64,000 nt of DNA from Pseudomonas vranovensis DSM 16006 (GCF_000425805.1 NZ_AUED01000001.1:186001-250000); one strand, 5' to 3'; positions 25,662 through 32,911 are shown, counted from the stretch's first letter. Program-made: numbers and translations. Notes: a model not told the origin generated them from the letters alone.

Positions 25662-26585
25662 TCACGCTGCTTTTATCAATGCCTCGATAACGCGCTGGCC
25701 GGCCAATGGCGGAACCGCATTTCCGGCCATGTGCATTGTTAGCCGGTGGTTGTCCGGCCGTAGCGTATCAGCTGGGAACGACATAGCAGCCAGGGCCTCG
25801 CTGGCGCTGAGCATTCGCATGCGGTTGCCATCGACCAAGGCCCAGCGGTCCAGGGTGGTGATGGTTCCGATCGGCCGGTTGATGTCGCGGCCTGTGGTAC
25901 CGGAGCCCTTGCCGTAGTAGGGCATGATGAAGCGGTCGCCGAAGCGCTGGCGGCCGTTGCGTACCCGGTCCAGCGTGGCCTGAGCCCGGCCTGGCTTTTC
26001 GATTGCCGACCAGCGCCCGGCGTCGAAGTCGAGGAAGCTGGCTGCCGGCACATGTCGTTCCTGCGGCAGCTGAAGCATCAGCGGCGCTTTGCTGCGAGTC
26101 AGCACCATGAACAGGCGCACCCGGTGCTGCGGCACGCCCAAGTCGGCGCAGTCCACGATGTGCGGCGCTGCCTGATATCCAAGTGCATGGACCGCCTGCA
26201 GCCAGGCCGGGTAGAGCACCCAGTCGGTGAACTCCGGCACGTTCTCAATCACCGCCGCTTGTGGCCGGTGGAACTCAAGGGCTGATACCGGCGCCCAGGC
26301 CGTCGAGCGAGATGCGTCGTGCTGAGGGTTGCCAGACTTCTTCCCGCGAGCCTTCGTGTGACCTTGGCAGCAAGGTGAAGCCAGCATGATGTCGTGTTTA
26401 GGCACCTGCTCCCATCGGGCCTGGTGCAGGTCTTGGCAGACGTGCTGCGTGTCGGGGTGGTTGGCGCTGTGCCACTCAACGGCCACTGGCCAGTGGTTTG
26501 CCGCCCAGAGAACCTGGACGCCTGCGGCGCGCGCGCCGGTGCTCCATCCGCCGAGGCCGGCGAACAGGTCAATTGCTGTGGGCAT
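25662..26585 (-). CDS. DNA (cytosine-5-)-methyltransferase
   Basis: A 307-residue C5 methyltransferase: motif I IDLFAGLGGWSTGARAAG, catalytic Cys in motif IV ASPCCQGHT, ENV in AVIENVPEFTDW, QxRxR-type GVPQHRVRLFMV, and the C-terminal motif X AGNAVPPLAGQRVIEAL. The PCC in place of the usual PCQ keeps the nucleophile. A strong GGAGG precedes the ATG. Together with the adenine methyltransferase it probably masks phage DNA. No restriction partner is nearby. Confidence 0.9.
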   Translation of the reverse strand: MPTAIDLFAGLGGWSTGARAAGVQVLWAANHWPVAVEWHSANHPDTQHVCQDLHQARWEQVPKHDIMLASPCCQGHTKARGKKSGNPQHDASRSTAWAPVSALEFHRPQAAVIENVPEFTDWVLYPAWLQAVHALGYQAAPHIVDCADLGVPQHRVRLFMVLTRSKAPLMLQLPQERHVPAASFLDFDAGRWSAIEKPGRAQATLDRVRNGRQRFGDRFIMPYYGKGSGTTGRDINRPIGTITTLDRWALVDGNRMRMLSASEALAAMSFPADTLRPDNHRLTMHMAGNAVPPLAGQRVIEALIKAA

Positions 26586-26654
26586 GGGAAATTTCCTCCG
26601 CGCACTCTAAGCATGGAGTAAGCTGCGATTTTTATATAAACAGGGGTGTTGAGA

Positions 26655-27434
26655 ATGCCAGAGGCTTGCGAGTCGCTATTCCACTACACTGATATAAGCG
26701 CAGTTGCTTCAATTCTGAAAAATAAAAAGCTTTGGCTTACTAATATCGGATTCCTGAATGACTCTAAAGAGTTTCATGATGGAATGTCGATATTTTCTGA
26801 TGTTGTCAAGCAGCTAAAATCAGATCGAGAAATGACTTCCGACTCGACCGTTACCAGAGGCTTCCTACAGGGGGTGATCGATGCTTACAGAATTTTTCCA
26901 GATGTAAATTTGTATACTTGCTCTTTTAGTAAGGCTCCAAATTTATTAAGCCAGTGGAGAGCCTATGGGAGTTTTGCAATTGAGTTCTCTCGTCAAGAGT
27001 TGGAATCGAAGCACTCTGTGTACGATTGTCGCTATACCATTGAGGAGAAAGAAAGTGTTTGCCGAAGAGGAGTTGATGAATTGATCGCTCATCAAACTCT
27101 AATTCTCGATATTGAAGTTGATGAGAAACTAGACCCTTTGCGAAAATTTATGGTTGATATTTCGACGTTGAAAAGCTCTCACTTTCAGGCGGAGAGTGAA
27201 GTTAGAATGATTGAAAGCTCGGACTATGAGCTAACTGGGGTTAACTATCGTGCCAAGGGGGATTATTTAATTCCGTATCTCGAAAAAACATTTGATCTGT
27301 CCTGCGTGAAGTCTGTGCATATAGGACCTGTAGCAGATCAGGATATAGCTGAGCGTTCGCTTTATTCGTTGCTGCGCTCTTGTGGATTGAGGGATGTGCC
27401 TATTGTGCGATCCGATATTCCCTATCGTTCGTGA
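26655..27434 (+). CDS. DUF2971 protein, probable moron
   Basis: A 260-residue protein with the DUF2971 N-terminal signature LFHYTDISAVASILKNKKLWLTNIGFLNDSKEFHDG, then YTCSFSKAPNLLSQWRAYGSFAIEFS and FQAESEVRMI. The HYT...IL...LW...LND..E pattern recalls ADP-ribosyltransferase-like folds (resemblance only). On the strand opposite to the early operon, clearly AT-rich, and closed by a long C/G hairpin. Such genes are often carried by prophages and genomic islands; defence or toxin activity is inferred, not shown. The ATG at 26655 is preferred over a GTG three codons earlier. Confidence 0.8.
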   Translation: MPEACESLFHYTDISAVASILKNKKLWLTNIGFLNDSKEFHDGMSIFSDVVKQLKSDREMTSDSTVTRGFLQGVIDAYRIFPDVNLYTCSFSKAPNLLSQWRAYGSFAIEFSRQELESKHSVYDCRYTIEEKESVCRRGVDELIAHQTLILDIEVDEKLDPLRKFMVDISTLKSSHFQAESEVRMIESSDYELTGVNYRAKGDYLIPYLEKTFDLSCVKSVHIGPVADQDIAERSLYSLLRSCGLRDVPIVRSDIPYRS

Positions 27435-27456
27435 GTGTTGTGCTTCTGTTTCTCAA

Positions 27457-27486
27457 CCCCCCCCCCCCCGCATCCACGGGGGGGGG
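27457..27486. terminator. C13/G9 homopolymer hairpin between convergent genes
   Basis: Thirteen C (27457-27469), an 8-base spacer GCATCCAC, then nine G (27478-27486) form a stem of at least nine G-C pairs. It stands between the stops of convergent genes (27434 and 27496). No T-run follows on either strand, so it may act as a roadblock rather than a classical terminator. Confidence 0.55.
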
Positions 27487-27495
27487 CGTCTGCTG

Positions 27496-28311
27496 TTACG
27501 TTGCGCTGAATATCCCAAGTGATAGTTTTGCAGAAGTGCCAACCTTTAAATCGAGAACTGCCTTGAACTCTTGCGCAATAGCTTCGCGCTGAGTTTCTTC
27601 GCCGATCCAGCGCAGCTTCAGTACTGGTTGCGAGCCGCTAGTGATGACGGATACACGAAGGCGGATCACCTGTTCGCCCAGCCCTTCGAACGGGATAACC
27701 TTGAAGTCCAGCCAGGCCGGCAGGGTTTCTTTGCTGCTGGCCTCGATCTGGTCCATGGTGCTGCGGCTGGCGCGGGTCTCGCCAACGGCGTGGTCGCTTT
27801 CCGACGAGGCCTTGACGGTGATGGTGCGCACTGCAGCGATTGCCTTGGCGATCGACATGACGCTGCCGTCTTCGGCAGTGGCCACCAGGTGCTGATGCCA
27901 GTCTTCGATCCAGTCGCTCATCGCTTTCTGTGCCAGGCTCTGTCCGCATACAGCTTGCACTGCAGCGAAGGCGGCTGAGGCCTTCAGGCGCAGCACGGCA
28001 CGGTCATCAGCGTGACCTGGTGCATCCGGGGTGCCGATGTTGAACAGCACGATGCAACTCATGTTGTCCTGGTCAATGAAGCCGCGGGCAGCTGGTGCCG
28101 CGCGCTCGACCACATAGGCGCTGTAGTCCGCCAGTGAGTGGGTGGAGTAGGTACCACGGAAGCGGTTGCGGCCTTCCTGGTAGCGCTCCAGATCCACGAC
28201 GCTGAAGTTCTGCGGGACAATAGCTACCGGACCTAGGGCGGGCAGTTCGCGGCCAACTGCGGCGATGGTGTTTTCTTGGATAAGTTCGAGGGCTTCTTTG
28301 CTGAGGGACAT
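27496..28311 (-). CDS. DUF2303 (YfdQ-like) phage protein
   Basis: A 271-residue protein of the DUF2303 family, like YfdQ of the E. coli CPS-53 prophage. Typical segments: VPQNFSVVDLERYQEGRNRFRGTYSTHSLADYSAYV, GFIDQDNMSCIVLFNIGTPDAPGHADDRAVLRL, and LPAWLDFKVIPFEGLGEQVIRLRVSVI. Function unknown, but common in leftward early operons. AAGGAAAAG precedes the ATG. Confidence 0.85.
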   Translation of the reverse strand: MSLSKEALELIQENTIAAVGRELPALGPVAIVPQNFSVVDLERYQEGRNRFRGTYSTHSLADYSAYVVERAAPAARGFIDQDNMSCIVLFNIGTPDAPGHADDRAVLRLKASAAFAAVQAVCGQSLAQKAMSDWIEDWHQHLVATAEDGSVMSIAKAIAAVRTITVKASSESDHAVGETRASRSTMDQIEASSKETLPAWLDFKVIPFEGLGEQVIRLRVSVITSGSQPVLKLRWIGEETQREAIAQEFKAVLDLKVGTSAKLSLGIFSAT

Positions 28312-28332
28312 GCGCTTTTCCTTGATGGAGAG

Positions 28333-28680
28333 TTAGGTGCGGGGGGTGATAGGGGCTTCGTCTCGACTGAAGAGCTGATCGCACTTTTCCTGAAACAGAG
28401 TGACCTGCCCGCCGGTGCCGACATGCATGGGCGTATCCAGGCTGGTGTTCTCGCTGCGAGTACCGCGCTTGGTCGGCACCTTGTAGTCGAGCTTGTGCTT
28501 GATCTTTACTTGGCTGGACTCACCGATACGGCTGAAGTCCAGCGTGATAACCACTTTCCCGGCCTTGTCGAAGTCAACGACGCCGCCAGCGACTTCGGAA
28601 ATGGCGTGGCCGATCTGGCTGGCGAACGCTCCGCCGTTCAGCTCCTCAAGGAACTCGGCTGTATTGGTTGGGGTTGGCAT
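28333..28680 (-). CDS. Small early phage protein next to DUF2303
   Basis: A 115-residue protein: helical N-terminus (AEFLEELNGGAFASQIGHAISEVAGGVVDF), beta-rich middle (KVVITLDFSRIG, SQVKIKHKLDYKVPTK) and VTLFQEKCDQLF. It directly precedes the YfdQ-type gene as YfdP does in CPS-53, but sequence relation is not certain. GGAG before the ATG. Confidence 0.65.
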   Translation of the reverse strand: MPTPTNTAEFLEELNGGAFASQIGHAISEVAGGVVDFDKAGKVVITLDFSRIGESSQVKIKHKLDYKVPTKRGTRSENTSLDTPMHVGTGGQVTLFQEKCDQLFSRDEAPITPRT

Positions 28681-28772
28681 AGCTTCTTCTCCGTGGGCAG
28701 GATGCCGGTCGGCGGCAATGTGATGTGCTGCTGGCGCCGGCCATGCCGGACGCGATTAGAAATTCGCTTCAT
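28638..28772 (-). CDS. Possible 44-residue basic peptide, coupled
   Basis: Begins with an ATG overlapping the stop of the gene above (ATGA at 28769-28772) and runs through KRISNRVRHGRRQQHITL, PPTGILPTEKKLC to a stop inside the next gene. Very basic N-terminus. The coupling and the 88-base space it fills support it; no homologue can be named. Confidence 0.35.
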   Translation of the reverse strand: MKRISNRVRHGRRQQHITLPPTGILPTEKKLCQPQPIQPSSLRS

Positions 28773-29227
28773 GCTGCTATCTGTTGGTTCCAGGCGCCCA
28801 AGGCTTCGAAGATCCGGGCAGCCTGCGTCTCGTCGAGCGTCAGTTCGCTAGGAATAGCGATCCAGCCCGAGGCTGAAACATGCTGCTGGTTGCATTGAGC
28901 GCGCAGGTCCGTATAGATCGCCTCGATCACGTCGGTGAGGTGCGCGGCCAGGTAGTTGCCCTGGGGTGCGACCTCGACGGACTTGCAGTACTGTTCGCCA
29001 TTGGCCTTCTGGCACATCACGCTCAGGTAGATGGTCCAGCGATGCGGGATATCGCATACCGCGTCGACGATCTGGCGACTGCGGATGCGGCTGCAGTTCT
29101 TCCAGTTGACCAGGCACTGCTGGCCGCTGGGATCGATGTTCACCACGGCAACATGGTTGGTGCCCAGCAGCGCCCGGCAAGCACGCTCCATCCGGGCCCG
29201 CATGTTGTGCGGTTTGCGCTTGCTCAT
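28769..29227 (-). CDS. Phage protein of unknown function (152 aa)
   Basis: Basic N-terminus (KRKPHNMRARMERACRALLG), then HVAVVNIDPSGQQCLVNWKNCSRI and RWTIYLSVMCQKANGEQYCKSVEV, with a helical tail. No family recognised. A perfect GGAGG lies 6 bases upstream and the start overlaps the previous stop (ATGA), so it is part of a coupled leftward string. Confidence 0.65.
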   Translation of the reverse strand: MSKRKPHNMRARMERACRALLGTNHVAVVNIDPSGQQCLVNWKNCSRIRSRQIVDAVCDIPHRWTIYLSVMCQKANGEQYCKSVEVAPQGNYLAAHLTDVIEAIYTDLRAQCNQQHVSASGWIAIPSELTLDETQAARIFEALGAWNQQIAA

Positions 29228-29457
29228 AGATCCTCCGCAAGCTTCCGCAAGACGGCGCGCTCTGCTGTACTTGGCCGTCGGTGCCGACGCTTCAGTATGG
29301 TTTCGGGGTCGACCTTCGCGGATCGCGCCGGCGGGAGAGTGCGCTGGTAGCCTTCGACTTCAGTGGCCTGGCCGCCGGTGGCGAAGAACTTGTCGATACT
29401 CGCATTCAGCCGCTCAAGCACTTGGATGCGCGGATCTGGGATAGGCTCGCCGATCAT
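29224..29457 (-). CDS. Small phage protein (77 aa)
   Basis: A helical, basic 77-residue protein (DPRIQVLERLNASIDKFFATGG; DPETILKRRHRRPSTAERAVLRKLAEDL). Overlaps both neighbours by ATGA. The C-terminal basic helix could bind nucleic acid. No family recognised. Confidence 0.6.
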   Translation of the reverse strand: MIGEPIPDPRIQVLERLNASIDKFFATGGQATEVEGYQRTLPPARSAKVDPETILKRRHRRPSTAERAVLRKLAEDL

Positions 29458-29723
29458 TGCCGCCCGACCAGCTTGCGCGTTGCAGCTGCCTCCATCGCGT
29501 CGACGAACTGCATCGCAGCTGGGTACTTGTAGGCGAAGCCCTTGGTCGCACCGGTGGCGATCTCGATCACATCCCAGGTGCCGCCCTTGTTCACCGCCTG
29601 GAAGAGCGGGGCGGAATGCCCGACCTTGGCGTGCGCTTCGGCTCTCACTACCTTGCTGCGCTCGAGCAGGGCCGCGAGCACGGCAATCTTCTGCTGAAAA
29701 GCAGGATGCATTGCTGTCTGCAT
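29454..29723 (-). CDS. Small phage protein (89 aa)
   Basis: An 89-residue protein: helix MHPAFQQKIAVLAALLERSKVVRAEAHAKVG, then beta-like TWDVIEIATGATKGFAYKYPAAMQFVDAM. Overlaps the next gene by ATGA. Function unknown. Confidence 0.6.
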   Translation of the reverse strand: MQTAMHPAFQQKIAVLAALLERSKVVRAEAHAKVGHSAPLFQAVNKGGTWDVIEIATGATKGFAYKYPAAMQFVDAMEAAATRKLVGRQ

Positions 29724-29743
29724 GGTGTCTTCCTCAGTTGGGG

Positions 29744-30127
29744 TCAGGCGTGCAGGTCGAATGACTCGGCCTTGCGGATGATTCGGACCTGGGCAATTCG
29801 CCGTTCAGGTACGCGCCGGTCGCGGCGCATTGGGTCGATGTCGCCCATGACTGCGTGCATGGCCATCAACCCAGCAAGGGCGATGCATAGCGGGCTGATG
29901 ATCTGTTGGCGCATGGCCTTGGTGACGGCCTCGATGCGGCGGCCGGCTTCCAGCTTGAAAAGCGCGGCCTCGATGCGATTGGCCACGGTGCCTGGACTGA
30001 CCGCCATCTGGCGGGCGATTTCTTTGGTGGTGAGCCCTTGAGCCACCCACAACAGTGCTTCCAGCTCACGGGGTGCCAGCGCCTTGCCGAGCTGACCAAT
30101 CCATGAGCCGCAGGTGATCGTTTCCAT
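29744..30127 (-). CDS. LuxR-type HTH regulator
   Basis: A 127-residue protein with a GerE/LuxR helix-turn-helix: LAPRELEALLWVAQGLTTKEIARQMAVSPGTVANRIEAALFKL (about residues 16-58). No receiver or autoinducer domain; the C-terminus holds a hydrophobic stretch (ISPLCIALAGLMAMHAVMG) that could be membrane-associated. ATG 30127 has GAGGAC upstream. A candidate regulator of the early operon or of host genes during lysogeny. Confidence 0.75.
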   Translation of the reverse strand: METITCGSWIGQLGKALAPRELEALLWVAQGLTTKEIARQMAVSPGTVANRIEAALFKLEAGRRIEAVTKAMRQQIISPLCIALAGLMAMHAVMGDIDPMRRDRRVPERRIAQVRIIRKAESFDLHA

Positions 30128-30361
30128 GAAGTGTCCTCGGTGGGCTGCATTGGGGTGTGATCTTTCCGGCTCGGCGCCGGGGTCATTTTTTCGACTCAGC
30201 TTTACCTGGCCGCCGCTGGTGCTACCCCGGCATACGCCAGTCGGGCTGACCACTTCCAGTTGTGCGCAAACCTGCGCGCTCAGATCACATCCCGATGCAG
30301 CCTGGTGATGGGGAGCCAGGTGATCGGGCAGTTAACGTCAGGCTGACGTGGCGCTGGTTGT

Positions 30362-31138
30362 TCAGTCGTACAGGCCGTAGCTCAGGTCATCCGGGTCACA
30401 GTCGATCACCAGAATGGCGTTACCGAAGTACAGGGACGCCAACATGCGCTCCCAGTCAGAACGGATCGACATGTTGATGGCCACTTTCTTGTCGTCGAGC
30501 TTGGCCGAATAGACCTCGCCGAACTCGTCGCACTTGCGCCAGTGGTTTGCCGCATCGCGCTGGCCTGTGATCTTCACGTGCATGCTGTGCTTCAACGAGT
30601 AGTTCTCACGGCGGCGGTGGCTGCTGACCCGATCCTCTGGCTCTTCATCGAAGTAGATGTGCAGGAACTTGATGCCGGTGCCGTAGCTATCGCCCTCTTC
30701 GATGCGGATTTCGGGGCGCTCCCACTGTTCTTCGGCGGCCTTGTCTTTGTGGTCGCTGATGAACGCTGTGAGCAGCTTGTAGAGCGACACTTCGCCAGTG
30801 ATCAGGCCTTTGCCGTCTAGCACTTCGGCGATGGATTTTTCTGCCTGCTCGATGATGGTCGAGTGCACGGCGGCTGCCTCCCAGCGCTCGCGCAGGGCAT
30901 TGGCCACCAGAGCGTTGTAGCGTTGAAGCTCGAAAACATCGGATACGTTGGCCGGCAGCGCGGCCTTCACCGCTTCTTTGATAGCCCCGCCAAAGTCGCC
31001 GTAGGAGCGGAATGCATCATTCACAACTTCTTTGAACAGCTTCTCGATACCTTCGTCGATCAGCTCGCGAGGGCGATCGGATTGGGCATATGCGCTTACG
31101 CGCTCGGCGAGGAGTGCTTGAAGGGTTTGCTCGCTCAT
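30362..31138 (-). CDS. First leftward early gene, unknown function
   Basis: A 258-residue soluble protein. N-terminal half helical (LQALLAERVSAYAQSDRPRELIDEGIEKLFKEVVNDAFRS; AALPANVSDVFELQRYNALVANALRERWE), C-terminal half beta-rich and ending DCDPDDLSYGLYD. No family recognised. GGAGCACCAC precedes the ATG. It is the first well-supported gene downstream of PL. The 234 bases after its stop contain no supported gene. Confidence 0.65.
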   Translation of the reverse strand: MSEQTLQALLAERVSAYAQSDRPRELIDEGIEKLFKEVVNDAFRSYGDFGGAIKEAVKAALPANVSDVFELQRYNALVANALRERWEAAAVHSTIIEQAEKSIAEVLDGKGLITGEVSLYKLLTAFISDHKDKAAEEQWERPEIRIEEGDSYGTGIKFLHIYFDEEPEDRVSSHRRRENYSLKHSMHVKITGQRDAANHWRKCDEFGEVYSAKLDDKKVAINMSIRSDWERMLASLYFGNAILVIDCDPDDLSYGLYD

Positions 31139-31395
31139 GTGGTGCTCCGTGCTCGATCAGTTGATTTCCCGTCTGGCCCTGTCGCCAAGGCCAGCCAGTG
31201 AAATCTGCCGTGACCCGCTGCTGGCGTCGGTCTCTGGCAATCTTCGAATTGTTGTCTCCGACCGCGACCCTGGTCCGCCGGATAACTGTTCTTGGCGCTT
31301 TACGCTGCACGCCTGGGTCAGTTGCCAACCCTCTGGACTGTTGAGGCCTGTCCATCGCTGCCTTTGTTGCTGGCCGGTGGTGATCCGGCATCCGT

Positions 31396-31457
31396 ATAAC
31401 GCAAGTTATGGAGCAAATAATAACCTTAGTTTGGCTTGTGTCAATAACCTAGGTTAT
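31396..31457. promoter_or_regulatory. Left operator: three CI/Cro sites
   Basis: Three 14-bp sites exactly 24 bases apart: ATAACGCAAGTTAT (31396-31409), ATAACCTTAGTTTG (31420-31433) and ATAACCTAGGTTAT (31444-31457). Two are perfect ATAAC-N4-GTTAT palindromes. The same motif occurs three times at the right operator, so these are repressor/Cro sites of the prophage. Confidence 0.85.
31417..31444 (-). promoter_or_regulatory. PL promoter
   Basis: On the minus strand: -35 TTGACA (31444-31439), 16-base spacer, -10 TATTAT (31422-31417). The middle operator overlaps spacer and -10, the upper operator abuts the -35, so repressor binding would block the promoter. Drives the leftward early genes from 31138 downward. 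Confidence 0.75.
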
Positions 31458-31469
31458 TTTTGTGGGCAA

Positions 31470-31495
31470 AAGAAAACCCGCTCGAAGGCGGGTTT
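31470..31495 (-). terminator. Terminator of the DUF1654 gene
   Basis: On the minus strand AAACCCGC-loop-GCGGGTTT followed by TCTTTTG, 4 bases beyond the stop at 31499. It insulates PL from the gene above. Confidence 0.7.
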
Positions 31496-31498
31496 CGT

Positions 31499-31747
31499 TC
31501 AATGATCGATGTGGTCTCGCCACCCGATACGGATCGCGCCGGTATCAAGGCGATCAATGCGAATTCCTTGGGTGCTTTCCAGCTCTGCGATCAGTCGATC
31601 CCAGTCCCTCTGGCTCTCCGCTACATCAGGCATCACTTCGATTACCTGGACCTTCTGCACATGAGGTGAGCAGATCAAGCGCTGAACCCGCTGGCCTAGG
31701 CGCTCATAGGAGGATTCAGGGGTGTGTGAGAAAGCGAGGGGCGGCAT
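31499..31747 (-). CDS. DUF1654 protein, LexA-controlled
   Basis: An 82-residue DUF1654-family protein: SYERLGQRVQRLICSPHVQKVQVIEVMPDVAESQRDWDRLIAELESTQGIRIDRLDTGAIRIGW. This Pseudomonas family has no defined chemistry. A near-perfect LexA box lies 17-36 bases upstream, so expression should rise during the SOS response. It sits between PL and cI, where lambda keeps rex genes. A role in induction (antirepressor-like) or in host SOS modulation is inferred from regulation only. Confidence 0.8.
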   Translation of the reverse strand: MPPLAFSHTPESSYERLGQRVQRLICSPHVQKVQVIEVMPDVAESQRDWDRLIAELESTQGIRIDRLDTGAIRIGWRDHIDH

Positions 31748-31763
31748 GTACGAAAACTCCGTT

Positions 31764-31783
31764 TACTGTATGCATATACAGTT
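31764..31783. promoter_or_regulatory. LexA (SOS) box
   Basis: TACTGTATGCATATACAGTT contains the full palindrome CTGT-N8-ACAG (31766-31781) and differs little from the E. coli/Pseudomonas consensus TACTGTATATATATACAGTA. A minus-strand -35 (TTGAAA, 31795-31790) lies just upstream with the box over the -10 position, as expected for LexA repression of the DUF1654 gene. Confidence 0.85.
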
Positions 31784-31874
31784 ATTTCATTTCAAGGAGC
31801 TTTGCAATAGAGGCTGGTGTGTAAAGTTTCTTGGCAGGTAAGTTTTTCGCGCAGGATCAGATTCCGAAAGGCAC

Positions 31875-31898
31875 AAAAAAGCCCGGATGACCGGGCTT
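31875..31898 (-). terminator. Terminator of cI
   Basis: GCCCGG-ATGA-CCGGGC (31881-31896) followed on the minus strand by six T (31880-31875). Lies 20 bases past the repressor stop at 31916. Confidence 0.85.
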
Positions 31899-31915
31899 CA
31901 TCGAGAGTGCAGGCC

Positions 31916-32572
31916 TCAGAGCTTCATCATTGCGCGGACAACCACGCCCACAATGCGGCAATTTTCTGCGCACATTTCGACGGGGTACGCCGGGTTCAGC
32001 GGCTTGAGGTAACGCCGTCCGCCATCATCCACCAGCTTCTTGAAGGTGGCTTCGTTGCTGTCGGCAAGCTTAGCTACTACGAGCTTTCCCGAGATTGCCT
32101 CGGCCTCGGTATCGACCAAGATCATCATCCCCTCGGTAATGCTGGTGCCCACGGGCGACGTCATTGAGTCGCCTTTGACCTCAAGCCAGAAGGCGACGCC
32201 TTTCGAGTTGTAGTCGGAAATTTCGTAGCGATCCGAAAAGCCGGGCGGAAAGGGCTCTACAGCTTCAGCCCAAGCGCCTGCTGCAACCCAGCTTACAACT
32301 GGGTACCGGTACGACATGTTGGGTTGCATTGCCGGCGCCACATTACTTGGCTCTGTCGTCGATGACTTCCCTGAGTCCAGCCACTCAGCTGAGACATTCA
32401 GCGCGCGAGCGATCTCAACCAATTTCTTGGAGGTCGCATTCCTGCCGCTCTCCAGGTGCTGGATCGTCACCTGGCTCACGCCTGCCTTTTCAGCAAGCTG
32501 CTGCTGGCTCAAGCCAAGAGCTACGCGCCGGCTGTGGATACGGTCTTTCAGTGTTCCGGTGTCTTCGTTCAT
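31916..32572 (-). CDS. cI: CI-type prophage repressor (HTH + S24 peptidase)
   Basis: A 218-residue repressor. HTH (residues about 9-60): LKDRIHSRRVALGLSQQQLAEKAGVSQVTIQHLESGRNA. The S24/LexA-like C-terminal domain has the self-cleavage site Ala-Gly in VSWVAAGAWAEAVEP, catalytic Ser in EVKGDSMTSPVG and Lys in AISGKLVVAKL. RecA-stimulated self-cleavage should trigger induction. The ATG at 32572 is used; the open frame above runs across the operators. Transcribed away from OR, with its own terminator. Confidence 0.93.
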   Translation of the reverse strand: MNEDTGTLKDRIHSRRVALGLSQQQLAEKAGVSQVTIQHLESGRNATSKKLVEIARALNVSAEWLDSGKSSTTEPSNVAPAMQPNMSYRYPVVSWVAAGAWAEAVEPFPPGFSDRYEISDYNSKGVAFWLEVKGDSMTSPVGTSITEGMMILVDTEAEAISGKLVVAKLADSNEATFKKLVDDGGRRYLKPLNPAYPVEMCAENCRIVGVVVRAMMKL

Positions 32573-32584
32573 GCCGCTAAGGGT

Positions 32585-32644
32585 AAAACACGCGTTATTA
32601 CCCTTCAAATAACATGTGTTTGCCTCTTTAATAACTTGAGTTAT
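32585..32644. promoter_or_regulatory. Right operator: three CI/Cro sites
   Basis: Three 14-bp sites: AAAACACGCGTTAT (32585-32598), ATAACATGTGTTTG (32609-32622) and ATAACTTGAGTTAT (32631-32644), spaced 24 and 22 bases. Same ATAAC-N4-GTTAT motif as the left operator. They fill the space between the divergent cI and cro starts, as OR3, OR2, OR1 do in lambda (numbering inferred). Confidence 0.85.
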
Positions 32645-32647
32645 CAT
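32620..32647 (+). promoter_or_regulatory. PR promoter
   Basis: -35 TTGCCT (32620-32625), 16-base spacer, -10 TATCAT (32642-32647). Same 16-base geometry as PL. The operator at 32631-32644 covers the spacer and part of the -10. Drives cro and the rightward early genes. Confidence 0.7.
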
Positions 32648-32677
32648 CACTGGCACGATCCATTGAGGCACATACAC

Positions 32678-32911
32678 ATGCCAGAGAAAGAGAGACCTGT
32701 AGATACGGTGGTCCGCTTGGCCGGCGGCCAGGCTGAGTTAGCCCGTCGATGCAATACGAGCCAGCCCCGTATTTGGCAGTGCGTGCACCGGAATCAGCGC
32801 GTTCCCGCTGACCTTGTTATTCCGTTCGAGAAGGCGGTCGACGGGAAAGTTACCCGCCATCAGCTGCGCCCGGATCTTTACCCGGAAGAGGAGGCCAACT
32901 CTTCTCGTTGA
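32678..32911 (+). CDS. Cro-like repressor (YdaS-type HTH)
   Basis: A 77-residue HTH protein: VDTVVRLAGGQAELARRCNTSQPRIWQCVHRNQRVPADLVIPFEKAVDGKVTRHQLRPDLYP, the YdaS/Cro pattern with R-P-D-L-Y-P at the end. First gene after PR with GAGG upstream. Expected to bind the same operators and favour lytic growth. Confidence 0.88.
   Translation: MPEKERPVDTVVRLAGGQAELARRCNTSQPRIWQCVHRNQRVPADLVIPFEKAVDGKVTRHQLRPDLYPEEEANSSR

Noticed and set aside
30165..30193. CCGGC...GCCGG hairpin followed by T6 on the plus strand
   Set aside because: No plus-strand gene needs it and in the minus direction, in which this operon is transcribed, the T-run is on the wrong side.
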